NCBI RefSeq assembly: GCF_963517015.1 | Contig: NZ_CAUQDV010000004.1 | Span: 62,001 to 126,000 of the forward strand | Direction of reading: 5' to 3' | Source of the DNA: an uncultured Devosia sp. | GTDB lineage: Bacteria; Pseudomonadota; Alphaproteobacteria; Rhizobiales; Devosiaceae | Length of the DNA stretch: 64,000 nt | Shown here: piece by piece, positions 16,081 to 24,967 of the stretch | Position numbering within the stretch: the stretch's first letter is position 1 | Layout of the letters: each line of letters starts with the position of its first letter | The notes under the pieces: model-generated | What the model was told of the DNA's origin: nothing | Database searches by the model: none | Seen by the model: only the letters and a program-made list of their open reading frames with translations | Program-made: the position numbers and the translations under genes

Positions 16081-17940
16081 TTGACCAAGGACAGGGGTAG
16101 CCGCGACCGTTCTCGCGGCGATGCACATTCCCATGTAGCGGCGGCTCATGCCGGCAGGCATCTCGGCCCACTGGCCCGGATCACGTTGTATTCGTTCCGC
16201 CATCCCTGGCAGGCGAGCCTTGCCATTGGCGGCACGGTCATTGCTTCGGTGCTGCAGCTGATGATCCCGCGCGTGCTCGGTCAGGCGGTGGACCAGGCCT
16301 CGGGCCTGACCGTGGGTTCCCAAGGCGGCGCGGCGCAGCAGGCCCTGTTCTGGAGCGCGGTGACGCTGCTCTGCCTGTCGGTGGCGCGCGGACTTTTCAC
16401 CCTGGTGCAGAACTATTTCTCGGAAAGCGTCGGTCATCGCGTCGGCTATGAACTGCGTCTCGCCTTCTACGACAAGGTGCAGCGCCTTTCCTATTCCTAC
16501 CACGACCGCGTTCATTCCGGCGACCTGATCACCCTCGGCCTGCTCGATCTCGACGGGCTGCGCATGTTTTTTGCCACCGGTTTCGTCCGCACCATCCTGC
16601 TGACCGTGTTGATCGGCGTCGGCGCGGTGATGCTGCTGACCACCGATGTGCTGCTTGGCCTCCTGGCGCTGAGCTTTGTGCCCTTCGTTGCCTGGCGCTC
16701 GTCCGTCGCCCAGCTCACGCTGCGCAAGACCTGGCTCGTGTTGCAGGAACGCCTTTCGGTGCTGACCCGCGTCATGGAAGAAAATCTGGGCGGCATCCGC
16801 GTGGTCCGCGCCTTCTCCGGCCAGAAGCACGAGATCGCCAAGTTCGACACGGCCTCCGAAGCCGCCCTCGAACTGGCCCATGAACGCGTGCTGGTCCGCG
16901 TGCGCAACACCTCGATGATGACCTTTTCCTTCTTTGCCGCCATGGGTCTGGTACTCTGGGTCGGCGGCAACAAGGTCATCGCCGGAGAGATGAGCGTCGG
17001 CACGCTCGCCAGTTTTTTGACCTTCATGACCATCCTGCAGATGCCGGTGCGCCAGCTTGGCTTGATGGTCAATTCCTTTGCCCGCGCGTCCACCTGCGGC
17101 ACGCGTTTCTATGCCTTCCTCGATCACGCCGTCGAAATCGAGGACAGCCCCAATGCCGCCCCGCTCCGGGTGACGGACGGCACGCTCCGCTTCGAGGATG
17201 TGCATTTCACCTATCCCGGCTCCACCCACCCCACCCTCAATGGCATCAGCTTCGAGGGCCGCAAGGGCCAGACCATCGGCATTGTCGGCGCGCCCGGCAG
17301 CGGCAAGTCGACGCTCGCCCACCTCATCTCGCGCTTCTACGACACCACCTCCGGCAAGGTGACCATCGACGGCCAGGACGTTCGCGACGCAACGCTCGAA
17401 AGCCTCCGCCGCAATGTCGCTGTAGTGCAGCAGGACAGTTTCCTTTTCACCACCACGATCGAGAACAACATCGCCTATGGCGATCCCTGGGCCAAGGAAA
17501 CCAAGATCGAAAAGGCGGCCGAAAGCGCCCAGCTGCACAATTACATCGCCGGTCTCCCTGCCGAATATGACACGGTGGTCGGCGAACGCGGCGTCTCGCT
17601 CTCGGGCGGCCAGCGCCAGCGCCTCTCCATTGCCCGTAGCCTCGTGATGAAACCCGCCGTCATGGTGTTCGACGATTCAACCGCCGCGATCGATGCCGGC
17701 ACCGAACACCGCATTCGCTCGGCCATGCGCCGCTTCGCCAAGGACCGTGTGACCATCATCATCGCCCATCGCCTGTCTTCGCTGATGCATGCCGACACCA
17801 TCCTCTTCCTCGAAGACGGACAGATCGTCGAGCGCGGCAGCCATGACGAACTCCTGGCGCAGAACGGGCGCTACCACGCCCTGTTCGACTTGCAGACCCG
17901 CCCGGCGGATGACATCGAGATCGGGGAGGCCGCCCAATGA
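16081..17940 (+). CDS. ABC exporter half-transporter with degenerate Walker B (subunit 1)
   Basis: 619 residues: a six-helix type-IV exporter membrane domain (about 30-340), then a nucleotide-binding domain. Walker A is GAPGSGKS with K409, the signature LSGGQ is 507-511, and Walker B reads VMVFDDS with D532 in place of the catalytic glutamate. It should bind ATP but hydrolyse poorly, as in TM287 or BmrC-type subunits. The only upstream start is TTG 16081, with a weak GGA site 7 nt before, so the N-terminus is uncertain. It overlaps the second subunit by ATGA. Cargo (lipid, drug or peptide) is unknown. Confidence 0.92.
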   Translation: MTKDRGSRDRSRGDAHSHVAAAHAGRHLGPLARITLYSFRHPWQASLAIGGTVIASVLQLMIPRVLGQAVDQASGLTVGSQGGAAQQALFWSAVTLLCLSVARGLFTLVQNYFSESVGHRVGYELRLAFYDKVQRLSYSYHDRVHSGDLITLGLLDLDGLRMFFATGFVRTILLTVLIGVGAVMLLTTDVLLGLLALSFVPFVAWRSSVAQLTLRKTWLVLQERLSVLTRVMEENLGGIRVVRAFSGQKHEIAKFDTASEAALELAHERVLVRVRNTSMMTFSFFAAMGLVLWVGGNKVIAGEMSVGTLASFLTFMTILQMPVRQLGLMVNSFARASTCGTRFYAFLDHAVEIEDSPNAAPLRVTDGTLRFEDVHFTYPGSTHPTLNGISFEGRKGQTIGIVGAPGSGKSTLAHLISRFYDTTSGKVTIDGQDVRDATLESLRRNVAVVQQDSFLFTTTIENNIAYGDPWAKETKIEKAAESAQLHNYIAGLPAEYDTVVGERGVSLSGGQRQRLSIARSLVMKPAVMVFDDSTAAIDAGTEHRIRSAMRRFAKDRVTIIIAHRLSSLMHADTILFLEDGQIVERGSHDELLAQNGRYHALFDLQTRPADDIEIGEAAQ

Positions 17941-19835
17941 GCGTGATCGAGGACGACGAACGCGACACCGCCAGCTTTCCCGGCCAGCGCCCGCCCCGCG
18001 CTTCGGTAGGCAGTCACAAGATCGAGGAAGAAGTCTTCGGCAAGGCCTATGATCCCAAGACCGTGCGCCGCATCTGGGCCTTCGTGGAACCCTATCGCCA
18101 CAAGATCTATCTCTCCGTTGGCGCCGTCCTGCTGTTCACCGCCACCCAGCTTGCCATTCCGCTGATCATCGGCTGGGCCATCGACTCCGCGCTCGTTGCG
18201 GGCGGTACGGCTGCCAACCTGCTCTGGGCGGTGCTTGCCTTCGCCGTGGTCGTGCTGCTTAATTTCGTCGCGTCCTGGGTTCAGGAAAGCCAAGTCGGCG
18301 AGGTGGCCGAGAATGTCCTCTTCGACATGCGCCGCGCCATGTTTGCCCAGCTCCAGCGGGTCTCGCTGAGCTTCATGGACAAGACCGAAGTCGGCCGCCT
18401 GATGAGCCGCCTCCAGGGCGACGTCAATTCCATGCAGGAGTTCCTCGAGACCTCGGTGATTTCCGTCGGCGACATCGTCCTGCTCTTTGGCATCATCATC
18501 GTGTTGCTGAGCCTCGACCCCTGGCTGGGCCTCCTCACGCTGATCACCATGCCGGTGCTGTTCATCGTCCGCATCTTCTGGCTGCCCCCGGCTAAGCGCG
18601 CCTTCTGGGCGGCGCATGAAACCAATTCGCTGACCAATGGCGCCATGGCCGAAGGCATCAATGGCGTCCGCACCGTGCAGAACCTCGATCGCCAGCAGGT
18701 CAATTTCGACCTCTATGACGACAAGGCGCACCAGAACCTGCGCACCCAGCTGACCGGCTCCAAATATGCCCAGGTCATGGTCCCCATCGTGGATTCACTG
18801 ACCGGCGTCGCCATGGCCACCGTCGTGCTGGTGGGTGGTTCGCTGGTGCTCAATGGTGGGCTGCAGGTCGGCGTCATCGTCGCCTTCCTCTTCTATATCC
18901 AGCGCTTCTTTGATCCGATCCGCTCGCTGACCATGCAATATTCCATCATGCAGCGCGCCATGACCTCCGGCCGTCGCATCACCGAAGTGCTCGACCTGCC
19001 GGTCACCATCAACGACAAGCGCGACGCCCTCGAACTGACCTCGGATATGGATGGCTCGGTTGCCTTCAACGACGTGGTCTTCGGCTATGACCCCGACCGT
19101 CCGGTGCTGAAACACGTCTCCTTCCGCGTCAATCCCGGCGAGACGGTCGCCCTCGTCGGGCCCACCGGCTCGGGCAAGACCAGCGCCATGGCCCTCGTCC
19201 ATCGCTTTTACGAAGTGCAGGAAGGTGCCGTGCTGGTCGGCGGCTATGACGTGCGCAATGTCACCCAGGAGTCGCTGGGCGAACAGGTCGCCATGGTGCT
19301 GCAGGAGCCTTTCCTCTTCACCGGCACGGTCTTCGACAACATCCGCTACAACAAGCAGTCTGCGACCCGCGAGGATGTCGTCACCGCGGCCAAGGCGGTC
19401 GGCGCGCATGACTTCATCACGCGTCTCCCCGGCGGCTATGACAGCCGTCTCGAACAGCGTGGCTCCAACCTGTCCCTCGGCCAGAGACAATTGCTCAGTT
19501 TCGCCCGCGCCCTCGTCGCCGATGCGAAAATCCTCGTTCTCGACGAAGCCACCGCCAATATCGATAGCTACACCGAACGCCAGATCCAGAAGGCCCTCGA
19601 AACCCTGCTCGAAGGCCGCACCGGCCTCGTCATCGCCCACCGCCTCGCCACCATCCGCGGTGCCGATCACATCATCGTGCTGCAGAACGGCGAAAAGATC
19701 GAAGAGGGCAATCACGACCAGCTCATGGAACTGGGCGGCCTCTACTCCCGCCTCTACAACATGAACTACGCCAGCTTCGACGACATCCCCGACGAGCTGG
19801 TGGCCCAGGCCAACGCCAAGGCGGCGAGTACTTAG
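17937..19835 (+). CDS. ABC exporter half-transporter, catalytic subunit (subunit 2)
   Basis: 632 residues: a cytoplasmic lead of about 40 residues, a six-helix exporter domain, then the ATPase domain. Walker A is GPTGSGKT with K414, Walker B is ILVLDEA with the catalytic E537, and the switch region is IAHRLATIRGAD. The signature reads LSLGQ (512-516) rather than LSGGQ. Paired with the DD Walker B upstream, this makes one complete ATP site and one degenerate site, the hallmark of heterodimeric exporters. Translation is coupled to subunit 1. Repeat A3 follows 46 nt after the stop. Confidence 0.94.
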   Translation: MSVIEDDERDTASFPGQRPPRASVGSHKIEEEVFGKAYDPKTVRRIWAFVEPYRHKIYLSVGAVLLFTATQLAIPLIIGWAIDSALVAGGTAANLLWAVLAFAVVVLLNFVASWVQESQVGEVAENVLFDMRRAMFAQLQRVSLSFMDKTEVGRLMSRLQGDVNSMQEFLETSVISVGDIVLLFGIIIVLLSLDPWLGLLTLITMPVLFIVRIFWLPPAKRAFWAAHETNSLTNGAMAEGINGVRTVQNLDRQQVNFDLYDDKAHQNLRTQLTGSKYAQVMVPIVDSLTGVAMATVVLVGGSLVLNGGLQVGVIVAFLFYIQRFFDPIRSLTMQYSIMQRAMTSGRRITEVLDLPVTINDKRDALELTSDMDGSVAFNDVVFGYDPDRPVLKHVSFRVNPGETVALVGPTGSGKTSAMALVHRFYEVQEGAVLVGGYDVRNVTQESLGEQVAMVLQEPFLFTGTVFDNIRYNKQSATREDVVTAAKAVGAHDFITRLPGGYDSRLEQRGSNLSLGQRQLLSFARALVADAKILVLDEATANIDSYTERQIQKALETLLEGRTGLVIAHRLATIRGADHIIVLQNGEKIEEGNHDQLMELGGLYSRLYNMNYASFDDIPDELVAQANAKAAST

Positions 19836-19881
19836 AGGCGGCTATGCTTGGTTTGGTCACTGCAGCTCCAACACACGCGGT

Positions 19882-20012
19882 GTCATCCCGGCCTTGAGCC
19901 GGGATCCATCCCGAGATGGGTGGGCCCTGCCGCAAGGTGGTTAGAGCTGTCACCACGACCTTGCGGCTGCGACTCGATCTCGGGATGGGCCCCGGCTCAA
20001 GGCCGGGGTGAC
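19882..20012. repeat. Palindromic intergenic repeat, family A, copy 3
   Basis: 131 nt, GTCATCCC to GGGGTGAC, in the gap between the exporter operon and the exported protein gene at 20103. The arm segment reads TCCCGAGAT with partner ATCTCGGGA, whereas copy 1 has TCCTGAGAT with ATCTCAGGA. This is a paired change that keeps the stem. Confidence 0.93.
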
Positions 20013-20102
20013 ACCGTGGGTGTGGAAGCATAAAGGGTGCAAACGACACTCTTGGCAAATCCCTCAACTTCGCTAACGTGTTCCAAAACTTAGGAACTTT
20101 TC

Positions 20103-21407
20103 ATGCGCCTCATTGCCCTTGCCGCCATTTTGCTCGCCACCACGCCCGCCTTCGCCGTCGATGCGGTCACCTATCGCGGCACGCTCGGCACCCATGACAT
20201 CGTCGTCGAGCTCGCCTCCGAGATCGAAGGCAAGATGGTCGGCCGCTACAGCTATCTCGGCAACGGCGGCGACATTCCGCTGACCTTCATGGGGCGCCTT
20301 GGTACGCCCGTGCTGATGATGGAAGAAGCGCCCTGCACCGAGGATACCTGTGCGGCCGATGACGACGGCAATGTGCTGAACCCGCCGATCGGTGCATTCT
20401 GGAGTGTCACGCCGTCAGCCGATGGTGCCACCCTGACCGGCACCTGGGAACCCGGCGGAAAATCCGGCAAGACCCTGGACATCACTCTCGAACGCGTTGG
20501 TCAGCGGACACTACCCGAGGACGAGGAAATCACGCCGTCCTCGATCCGCGAAAGCGCCATGGACCTGATCTGGCGCAGCGAGCGCAGCTTCAACAGGGAC
20601 ACCGCGCCCTATGAATTCGCCAAGCAGGAAGTGCCGTTCGATGGCGGCCCGGAGCAGGAGCTGGAAGGCTCGGCATTCCGCTATGTCATCGACCCGCGCA
20701 CCAAATTCCAGTTTCCGCGCGTGGTGGCCCTCGCTGACGGCTCGCCCATCGATCAGGTCAATGACGCGCTGGAAATCCGTCACACCATCATCAACACCTT
20801 CGCCTTTGATTGCCTGTCCCAGGTCTATCCGGCCTTTGGCGCAACCCAGAGCATGATCGGCTTCGGGCGTGGCACCCTGGGTGACTATGACGCCGAGCAG
20901 GTCGAGCTGAACTACCTCTCCCCCACCGCCATGAGCTGGACCGAAAGCGGCAGCACCTTCTGCGGCGGCGCCTACCCGCACAACCATTGCGATAGCTACA
21001 ATCTGGACGTCAAGACCGGCGAGACCTTCCCGCTGGCCAATGTGTTCAAGGGCTGGATCGCCACCAACAGCCGGGCCGATTGGGATGCCGAGGTCGATCA
21101 GGCCGAGGCGGCGGTGTGGCCCGGCAACTACTTCTGGAAAGCCGATCAAAGCCTCGTCGATTTCGCTATGGCCCGCGCGCCGATCAATGCAGACGCCGAA
21201 TATGACGAGGACTGCGGCCTCGTCGACACCACGCAGGACTATCTGGCCATCCGCTTCGCCCCCGGCGGCGCGGCCGTGTTCCGGCTCGAAGGCCTGCCCC
21301 ATGTCATGGGCGCCTGCATCGGCGACCTGATGACCATCAAGCTCGGCGACGATCCCGAAATCCTCGCCCCGACCGCCGGTGACTATTTCCCCGACTTGGC
21401 TGGCTGA
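20103..21407 (+). CDS. Exported protein of unknown function
   Basis: 434 residues with a clear Sec signal (MRLIALAAILLATTPAFA, cleavage after residue 18). The mature protein begins with beta-rich sequence (TYRGTLGTHDIVVELASEIEGKMVGRY). Cysteines come in pairs that could form disulfides (CTEDTC; then single Cys in FDCLSQ, FCGGAYPHNHCDS, EDCGL and GACIGD). The middle part (AFRYVIDPRTKFQFPRVV through SYNLDVKTGETFPLANVFKG) vaguely recalls DUF3298-like periplasmic proteins; I do not assign it. The ribosome site AGGAA lies within a short inverted repeat (GTTCC 20080-20084, GGAAC 20093-20097). Next gene starts 92 nt downstream. Confidence 0.78.
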   Translation: MRLIALAAILLATTPAFAVDAVTYRGTLGTHDIVVELASEIEGKMVGRYSYLGNGGDIPLTFMGRLGTPVLMMEEAPCTEDTCAADDDGNVLNPPIGAFWSVTPSADGATLTGTWEPGGKSGKTLDITLERVGQRTLPEDEEITPSSIRESAMDLIWRSERSFNRDTAPYEFAKQEVPFDGGPEQELEGSAFRYVIDPRTKFQFPRVVALADGSPIDQVNDALEIRHTIINTFAFDCLSQVYPAFGATQSMIGFGRGTLGDYDAEQVELNYLSPTAMSWTESGSTFCGGAYPHNHCDSYNLDVKTGETFPLANVFKGWIATNSRADWDAEVDQAEAAVWPGNYFWKADQSLVDFAMARAPINADAEYDEDCGLVDTTQDYLAIRFAPGGAAVFRLEGLPHVMGACIGDLMTIKLGDDPEILAPTAGDYFPDLAG

Positions 21408-21498
21408 TACGCATCGCGGCATGACCTCTTGCCGCATCGGCCATGGCGCCAGCCAGCGGGCTGGCGCATGAAGGCTTTGTGACAAGAGGACATGCCCG

Positions 21499-22236
21499 AT
21501 GAGCCTTCCGATAGCCGCCGCCTTGCTTGTGGCGGTCTTCTTCACTTCCATGCTCTCGGGCATCTTCGGCATGGCCGGCGGGCTGATCCTGCTCGGCATC
21601 CTGCTGCTGCTCCTGCCTGTGGGCACCGCCATCGCCGTGCAGGGCGCCATCCAGCTCATCGCCAATGGCTCGCGCGCCTTCATGTCTCGCGCTTATATCG
21701 ACTGGAAAGTGCTCTCCATCATGACGGCGGGCCTGCTGACCGTCGGCGCCATTCTCTTCATCGTCCGCTACACGCCCGATCTGGCCACGGTCTGCATCAC
21801 CATCGGGCTCCTGCCCATCCTGCTCTGGATTCCGCAATCCTGGCTGGCGCTCGATGCCAGCAAACCGCACCACGCCTTCATTTGCGGCTTCCTTGGCGGT
21901 GGCGTGAACCTGGGTGTCGGCGTCGCCGGTCCCACCATCGACATGTTCTTTATTCGCACCCCCATGGATCGCCGCGCCATCATCGCCACCAAGGCGGCGG
22001 CGCAGGTGGTCAATCACACGGCCAAGATCATCTTCTACTGGCAGTCGACCGCCGTGCTCACCGGTTTCGAATGGGGCTGGGTTGCCGTCGCCGCGCCTTT
22101 CGCCATTCTCGGCACCAGCGCCGGCCATTGGGTGCTGCAGCGCCTGACCGATGCAAATTTCAAATCCTGGACGCGTTTGCTTGTCACGGCTGTGGGCATT
22201 TACTATCTGCTGCGCGGCATTTCCTTGCTGATCTGA
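21499..22236 (+). CDS. Sulfite exporter TauE/SafE-family membrane permease
   Basis: 245 residues, nearly all in membrane helices (about eight). The first shows the family start (FFTSMLSGIFGMAGGLILLGILLLLLPVGTAIAVQGAIQLIANGSRAF), and a second repeat contains FLGGGVNLGVGVAGP. The family exports or imports small organic or sulfur anions such as sulfite and sulfoacetate. It sits immediately upstream of a LysR regulator on the same strand, so that regulator may control it. Substrate cannot be told from sequence. Confidence 0.88.
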   Translation: MSLPIAAALLVAVFFTSMLSGIFGMAGGLILLGILLLLLPVGTAIAVQGAIQLIANGSRAFMSRAYIDWKVLSIMTAGLLTVGAILFIVRYTPDLATVCITIGLLPILLWIPQSWLALDASKPHHAFICGFLGGGVNLGVGVAGPTIDMFFIRTPMDRRAIIATKAAAQVVNHTAKIIFYWQSTAVLTGFEWGWVAVAAPFAILGTSAGHWVLQRLTDANFKSWTRLLVTAVGIYYLLRGISLLI

Positions 22237-22268
22237 CGCCGATGAGTATGGTGCCCTCGGGAGACGAC

Positions 22269-23180
22269 ATGGCACCTTTCGACAGCGTTACGGCGCGACT
22301 TATTCTTCTTTTGGCCGAAACCGGCTCCATTGGCCGCGCCGCCGAGCGCGAAGGCATCGCCTCTTCGGCGGTCAGCCGGCGCGTGTCCGACCTCGAAAGC
22401 CGGCTAGGCGTGGTCCTGTTCGATCGCTCGGCCCAGGGCGTCAAGCTGACCAGCGCCGGCGAAGCCTATGCGGAAGGGTGCCGCACCGTGCTGCGCGCCA
22501 TTGCCGATCTCGACGTCGTCATGGCCGATTTTGGTGCGGGGCTGCGCGGCAACCTGCGCCTCGCCTGCACCAGTTCGGCTTTGACCGGCCGGCTGCCAGA
22601 GCTCCTCGCGCGCTATGCCGCCAGGCACGACGGCATCAGCCTCGATATCCAGGAAATGGGTGCCGCCAAGGCCTTGCTGGCGCTCGACGAGGGCAGGGCG
22701 GATATCGCCATCGTCTCCGACAACTACGATTTCACCCGTTTCGAGATCAAACCCTTCGAGGATGACCGCGTCTGGGTGCTCGTTCCCCCCGACCATCCCC
22801 TGGCCGCCAGCATCGAGCCACGCAAGGATATCGCCTTCGCCCAGGTTCTCGATCACTCCATCGTCGGCATTCACCAGGTCGGCTCGCTCAATCGCCTCCT
22901 GGGGGAAGCTGCCGAACAGGCCGGCAAGCCGCTGGTCGAAAACCTGCGCGTCGAAAGCTTCCCCGCGCTGGTCCGCATGGTCGAGGCCGGCTTCGGCATC
23001 GGCTTCCTGCGTTCGACCAGCCTCCATCTTCTCGCCGGCACCGATCTGGTCTGCGCCCCGCTCGCCGAACCCTGGGCCCTGCGCCAGCTCCTCGTCGCGC
23101 GCCGCAAGACCTCGCCGCTCTCGGCTGCCATGAAGAGCTTCATTGCGCTGTGCAGCGAAACCTACGCGCCCAGCACCTGA
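22269..23180 (+). CDS. LysR-family transcriptional regulator
   Basis: 303 residues from ATG 22269, which follows TCGGGAGACGAC with good spacing; in-frame ATGs at 22242 and 22248 lack a site. The winged helix covers about 1-60 (FDSVTARLILLLAETGSIGRAAEREGIASSAVSRRVSDLESRLG), and the LysR substrate domain about 90-295 (LRGNLRLACTSSALTGRLPELLARY). LysR proteins sense small molecules with this domain and usually activate neighbouring genes. The TauE/SafE permease 32 nt upstream is a possible target, though LysR genes are more often divergent from targets. Confidence 0.92.
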   Translation: MAPFDSVTARLILLLAETGSIGRAAEREGIASSAVSRRVSDLESRLGVVLFDRSAQGVKLTSAGEAYAEGCRTVLRAIADLDVVMADFGAGLRGNLRLACTSSALTGRLPELLARYAARHDGISLDIQEMGAAKALLALDEGRADIAIVSDNYDFTRFEIKPFEDDRVWVLVPPDHPLAASIEPRKDIAFAQVLDHSIVGIHQVGSLNRLLGEAAEQAGKPLVENLRVESFPALVRMVEAGFGIGFLRSTSLHLLAGTDLVCAPLAEPWALRQLLVARRKTSPLSAAMKSFIALCSETYAPST

Positions 23181-23245
23181 AACTGTCGCAGGTCAATCGC
23201 CGCGACAACTCGGCAATTGAGCACCACGGCAAAGCCGCCTAGAAG

Positions 23246-23635
23246 ATGACCATGCTCACCTCGCGCAATATCGGCAGAGAGATCGGAACGGCCCTGGCCG
23301 TGCTCGCCATCTATTTGCTGACCATGCTGATGCCGCTGCATCAGGCGCGCGCCAGCCAGCTCGCTTTCGAGGAACTGGGCTATTCCACCACCACTGTCGG
23401 CTGGGTGCTCTGCACGCCCGGCCTGCCCTCGGGCGGCGACAGCGATGTAACCGTCGCCAAATGCCCTGCCACCGGCATCGGCAAGCATGAACTGGCGCTG
23501 CCGACGCCCGAAAGCCTGCCGCTCGCTTTCGACCGCGTCGCGCTTTCTGCTGCGCCAACCCCGGCCATCTCAGCCTTTCTGCCTGCGCCCACTGCGCCGC
23601 CCACCGGTTCACGCGCGCCTCCGGCCTCGGTCTGA
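23246..23635 (+). CDS. Small exported protein near copper genes (possibly DUF2946-like)
   Basis: 129 residues. An N-terminal hydrophobic segment (residues 12-29, ending HQARASQ) is a likely signal peptide or anchor. The rest has two cysteines (VLCTPG and KCPATGIGKHE) and a Pro/Ala-rich end. The size, exported nature and location just before a PCu(A)C copper chaperone recall DUF2946 proteins, which are often linked to copper uptake, but the usual His/Cys signature is only partly present. ATG 23246 was chosen; ATG 23252 is also possible. Low confidence in any function. Confidence 0.6.
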   Translation: MTMLTSRNIGREIGTALAVLAIYLLTMLMPLHQARASQLAFEELGYSTTTVGWVLCTPGLPSGGDSDVTVAKCPATGIGKHELALPTPESLPLAFDRVALSAAPTPAISAFLPAPTAPPTGSRAPPASV

Positions 23636-23690
23636 CCCACACGCCCCTTGGGGCTTCCAGACCTCATTTCAGAAAACCGGAAGTATCATC

Positions 23691-24212
23691 ATGATCCGTC
23701 AGCTCCGCGCCGCCTTCGTGGCCGCCATTGTTCTTGCCACGCCTGCCTTCGCCCACAATGGCGTCATCCATCTCGGCGATATCGACATCTCGCTGCCCTT
23801 CTCCCGCGCCACTCTGCCCAATGCCCCCGTCGGCGGTGGCTTCCTGACCATCACCAACAAGGGCGCCGAAGACGACCGCCTTGTCTCGGCTACCTCCAGT
23901 GTGGCTGGCGATACGCAGATCCATGAAATGGCCATGGAAGGCGACGTCATGAAGATGCGCGAACTGGCCGATGGCCTTGTCATTCCAGCCGGCGAAACCG
24001 TCACGCTCGAGCCGGGCGGCTTCCACATCATGTTCATGAAGCTCAACCAGCCCTTCGTCGAAGGCGAAACCGTTACCGTCACCCTGACCTTCGAAAAGGC
24101 CGGCACCGTCGAAGTCCCGCTGCCTGTTCAGTCGCCGGCAGCCGATGGCGCGCCTGCCATGGACCATGGGGACCATGGTGACCACGGCACCGAAACCGAA
24201 CAGGCGCATTGA
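23691..24212 (+). CDS. PCu(A)C-family periplasmic copper chaperone
   Basis: 173 residues. Signal peptide with cleavage after AFA (residue 21). The mature domain has the PCu(A)C fold (PFSRATLPNAPVGGGFLTITNKG) and the copper ligands H78, M89, H112 and M114 (HEMAMEGDVMKM, FHIMFMK). A short His-rich tail (MDHGDHGDHG) could bind more metal. These chaperones carry Cu(I) to the CuA centre of cytochrome oxidase, often with a Sco protein. The sco gene starts on the TGATG overlap of this stop, strongly supporting that role. Confidence 0.93.
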   Translation: MIRQLRAAFVAAIVLATPAFAHNGVIHLGDIDISLPFSRATLPNAPVGGGFLTITNKGAEDDRLVSATSSVAGDTQIHEMAMEGDVMKMRELADGLVIPAGETVTLEPGGFHIMFMKLNQPFVEGETVTVTLTFEKAGTVEVPLPVQSPAADGAPAMDHGDHGDHGTETEQAH

Positions 24213-24808
24213 TGGCCAATCTCAAGCAAGTCCGCATGGTGCTCTGGGGTCTCGTTGGCGTCTTCGCCATCGGCGCCCTGGTGCTCTACACCTTCAGCAT
24301 GACCAACCGTAGCACCGAAGCCTCTGGCCTCGGCCACGGCGACTATCAACTGGCCACGGTGACGGGCGAGCCCTTCACCCGCGAGAGCTTCGATGGCACG
24401 CCCTCGATTCTCTTCTTCGGCTTCACCCATTGCCCCGAAGTCTGCCCCACCTCCCTGGCCGAAATCACCACCTGGTATGACGACCTCGGCGACGAGGCAA
24501 AGGACCTCAAGGCCTATTTCGTGACGGTCGATCCCGAGCGCGACACGCCCGAGATTCTTGCCGATTACGTCGCCTGGACCGGCCACGTCACCGGTCTCGT
24601 CGGCACGCCCGAAGAGATCGAAAAGGCCACCAAGGCCTGGGCGGTCTATGCCGCCAGGGTGCCGCTCGAAGACGGCGATTACACCATGGATCACACCGCG
24701 TCGGTCTTCCTGCTCGACAAGCAGGGCGAGTTCTCCGGTACCATCGCCTATCGCGAAGACAAGGCGACGGCCCTCGGTAAACTCCGCAATCTTCTCGCCA
24801 AATCCTGA
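24212..24808 (+). CDS. SCO-family cytochrome oxidase assembly / copper protein
   Basis: 198 residues starting on the overlapping TGATG. One membrane segment at about 9-29 anchors a periplasmic thioredoxin-like domain. The copper/redox motif is C74-PEV-C78 in FTHCPEVCPTS, and the third ligand is H161 in YTMDHTASVFLLD. Sco proteins deliver copper to, or keep thiols reduced in, the CuA site of cytochrome c oxidase. All key residues are present. A good intrinsic terminator follows 7 nt after the stop, closing the copper operon. Confidence 0.95.
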   Translation: MANLKQVRMVLWGLVGVFAIGALVLYTFSMTNRSTEASGLGHGDYQLATVTGEPFTRESFDGTPSILFFGFTHCPEVCPTSLAEITTWYDDLGDEAKDLKAYFVTVDPERDTPEILADYVAWTGHVTGLVGTPEEIEKATKAWAVYAARVPLEDGDYTMDHTASVFLLDKQGEFSGTIAYREDKATALGKLRNLLAKS

Positions 24809-24815
24809 TGCAATT

Positions 24816-24846
24816 GGCCGGGCGATTAAATTCGTCCGGCCATTTT
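24816..24846 (+). terminator. Intrinsic terminator after sco
   Basis: GGCCGGGCGA (24816-24825) pairs with TCGTCCGGCC (24832-24841) around a six-base AT-rich loop, with one G-U pair, followed by ATTTTATTAT. The stem plus T-rich tail is a standard factor-independent terminator. Confidence 0.85.
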
Positions 24847-24852
24847 ATTATA

Positions 24853-24867
24853 TGACGGACTGCGTCA
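24853..24867 (+). promoter_or_regulatory. Putative RirA iron-responsive operator (IRO box)
   Basis: TGACGGACTGCGTCA fits the TGA-N9-TCA pattern reported for the RirA box of Hyphomicrobiales, and its outer five bases form a perfect inverted repeat (TGACG, CGTCA). It lies 100 nt upstream of the siderophore-binding protein start. Just downstream is a possible promoter, TTGACT (24877-24882), 17 nt, then TACCAA. RirA with its iron-sulfur cluster would repress here when iron is plentiful. The promoter is a weak guess. Confidence 0.55.
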
Positions 24868-24967
24868 ACTTATCTTTTGACTCGACTTCCGCACGCCGTT
24901 ACCAAACCAGACAAGCGTCATCATCTTTGATCGCGCTCCCGTTCATTACTCTGGATTGGAAGCCCTC

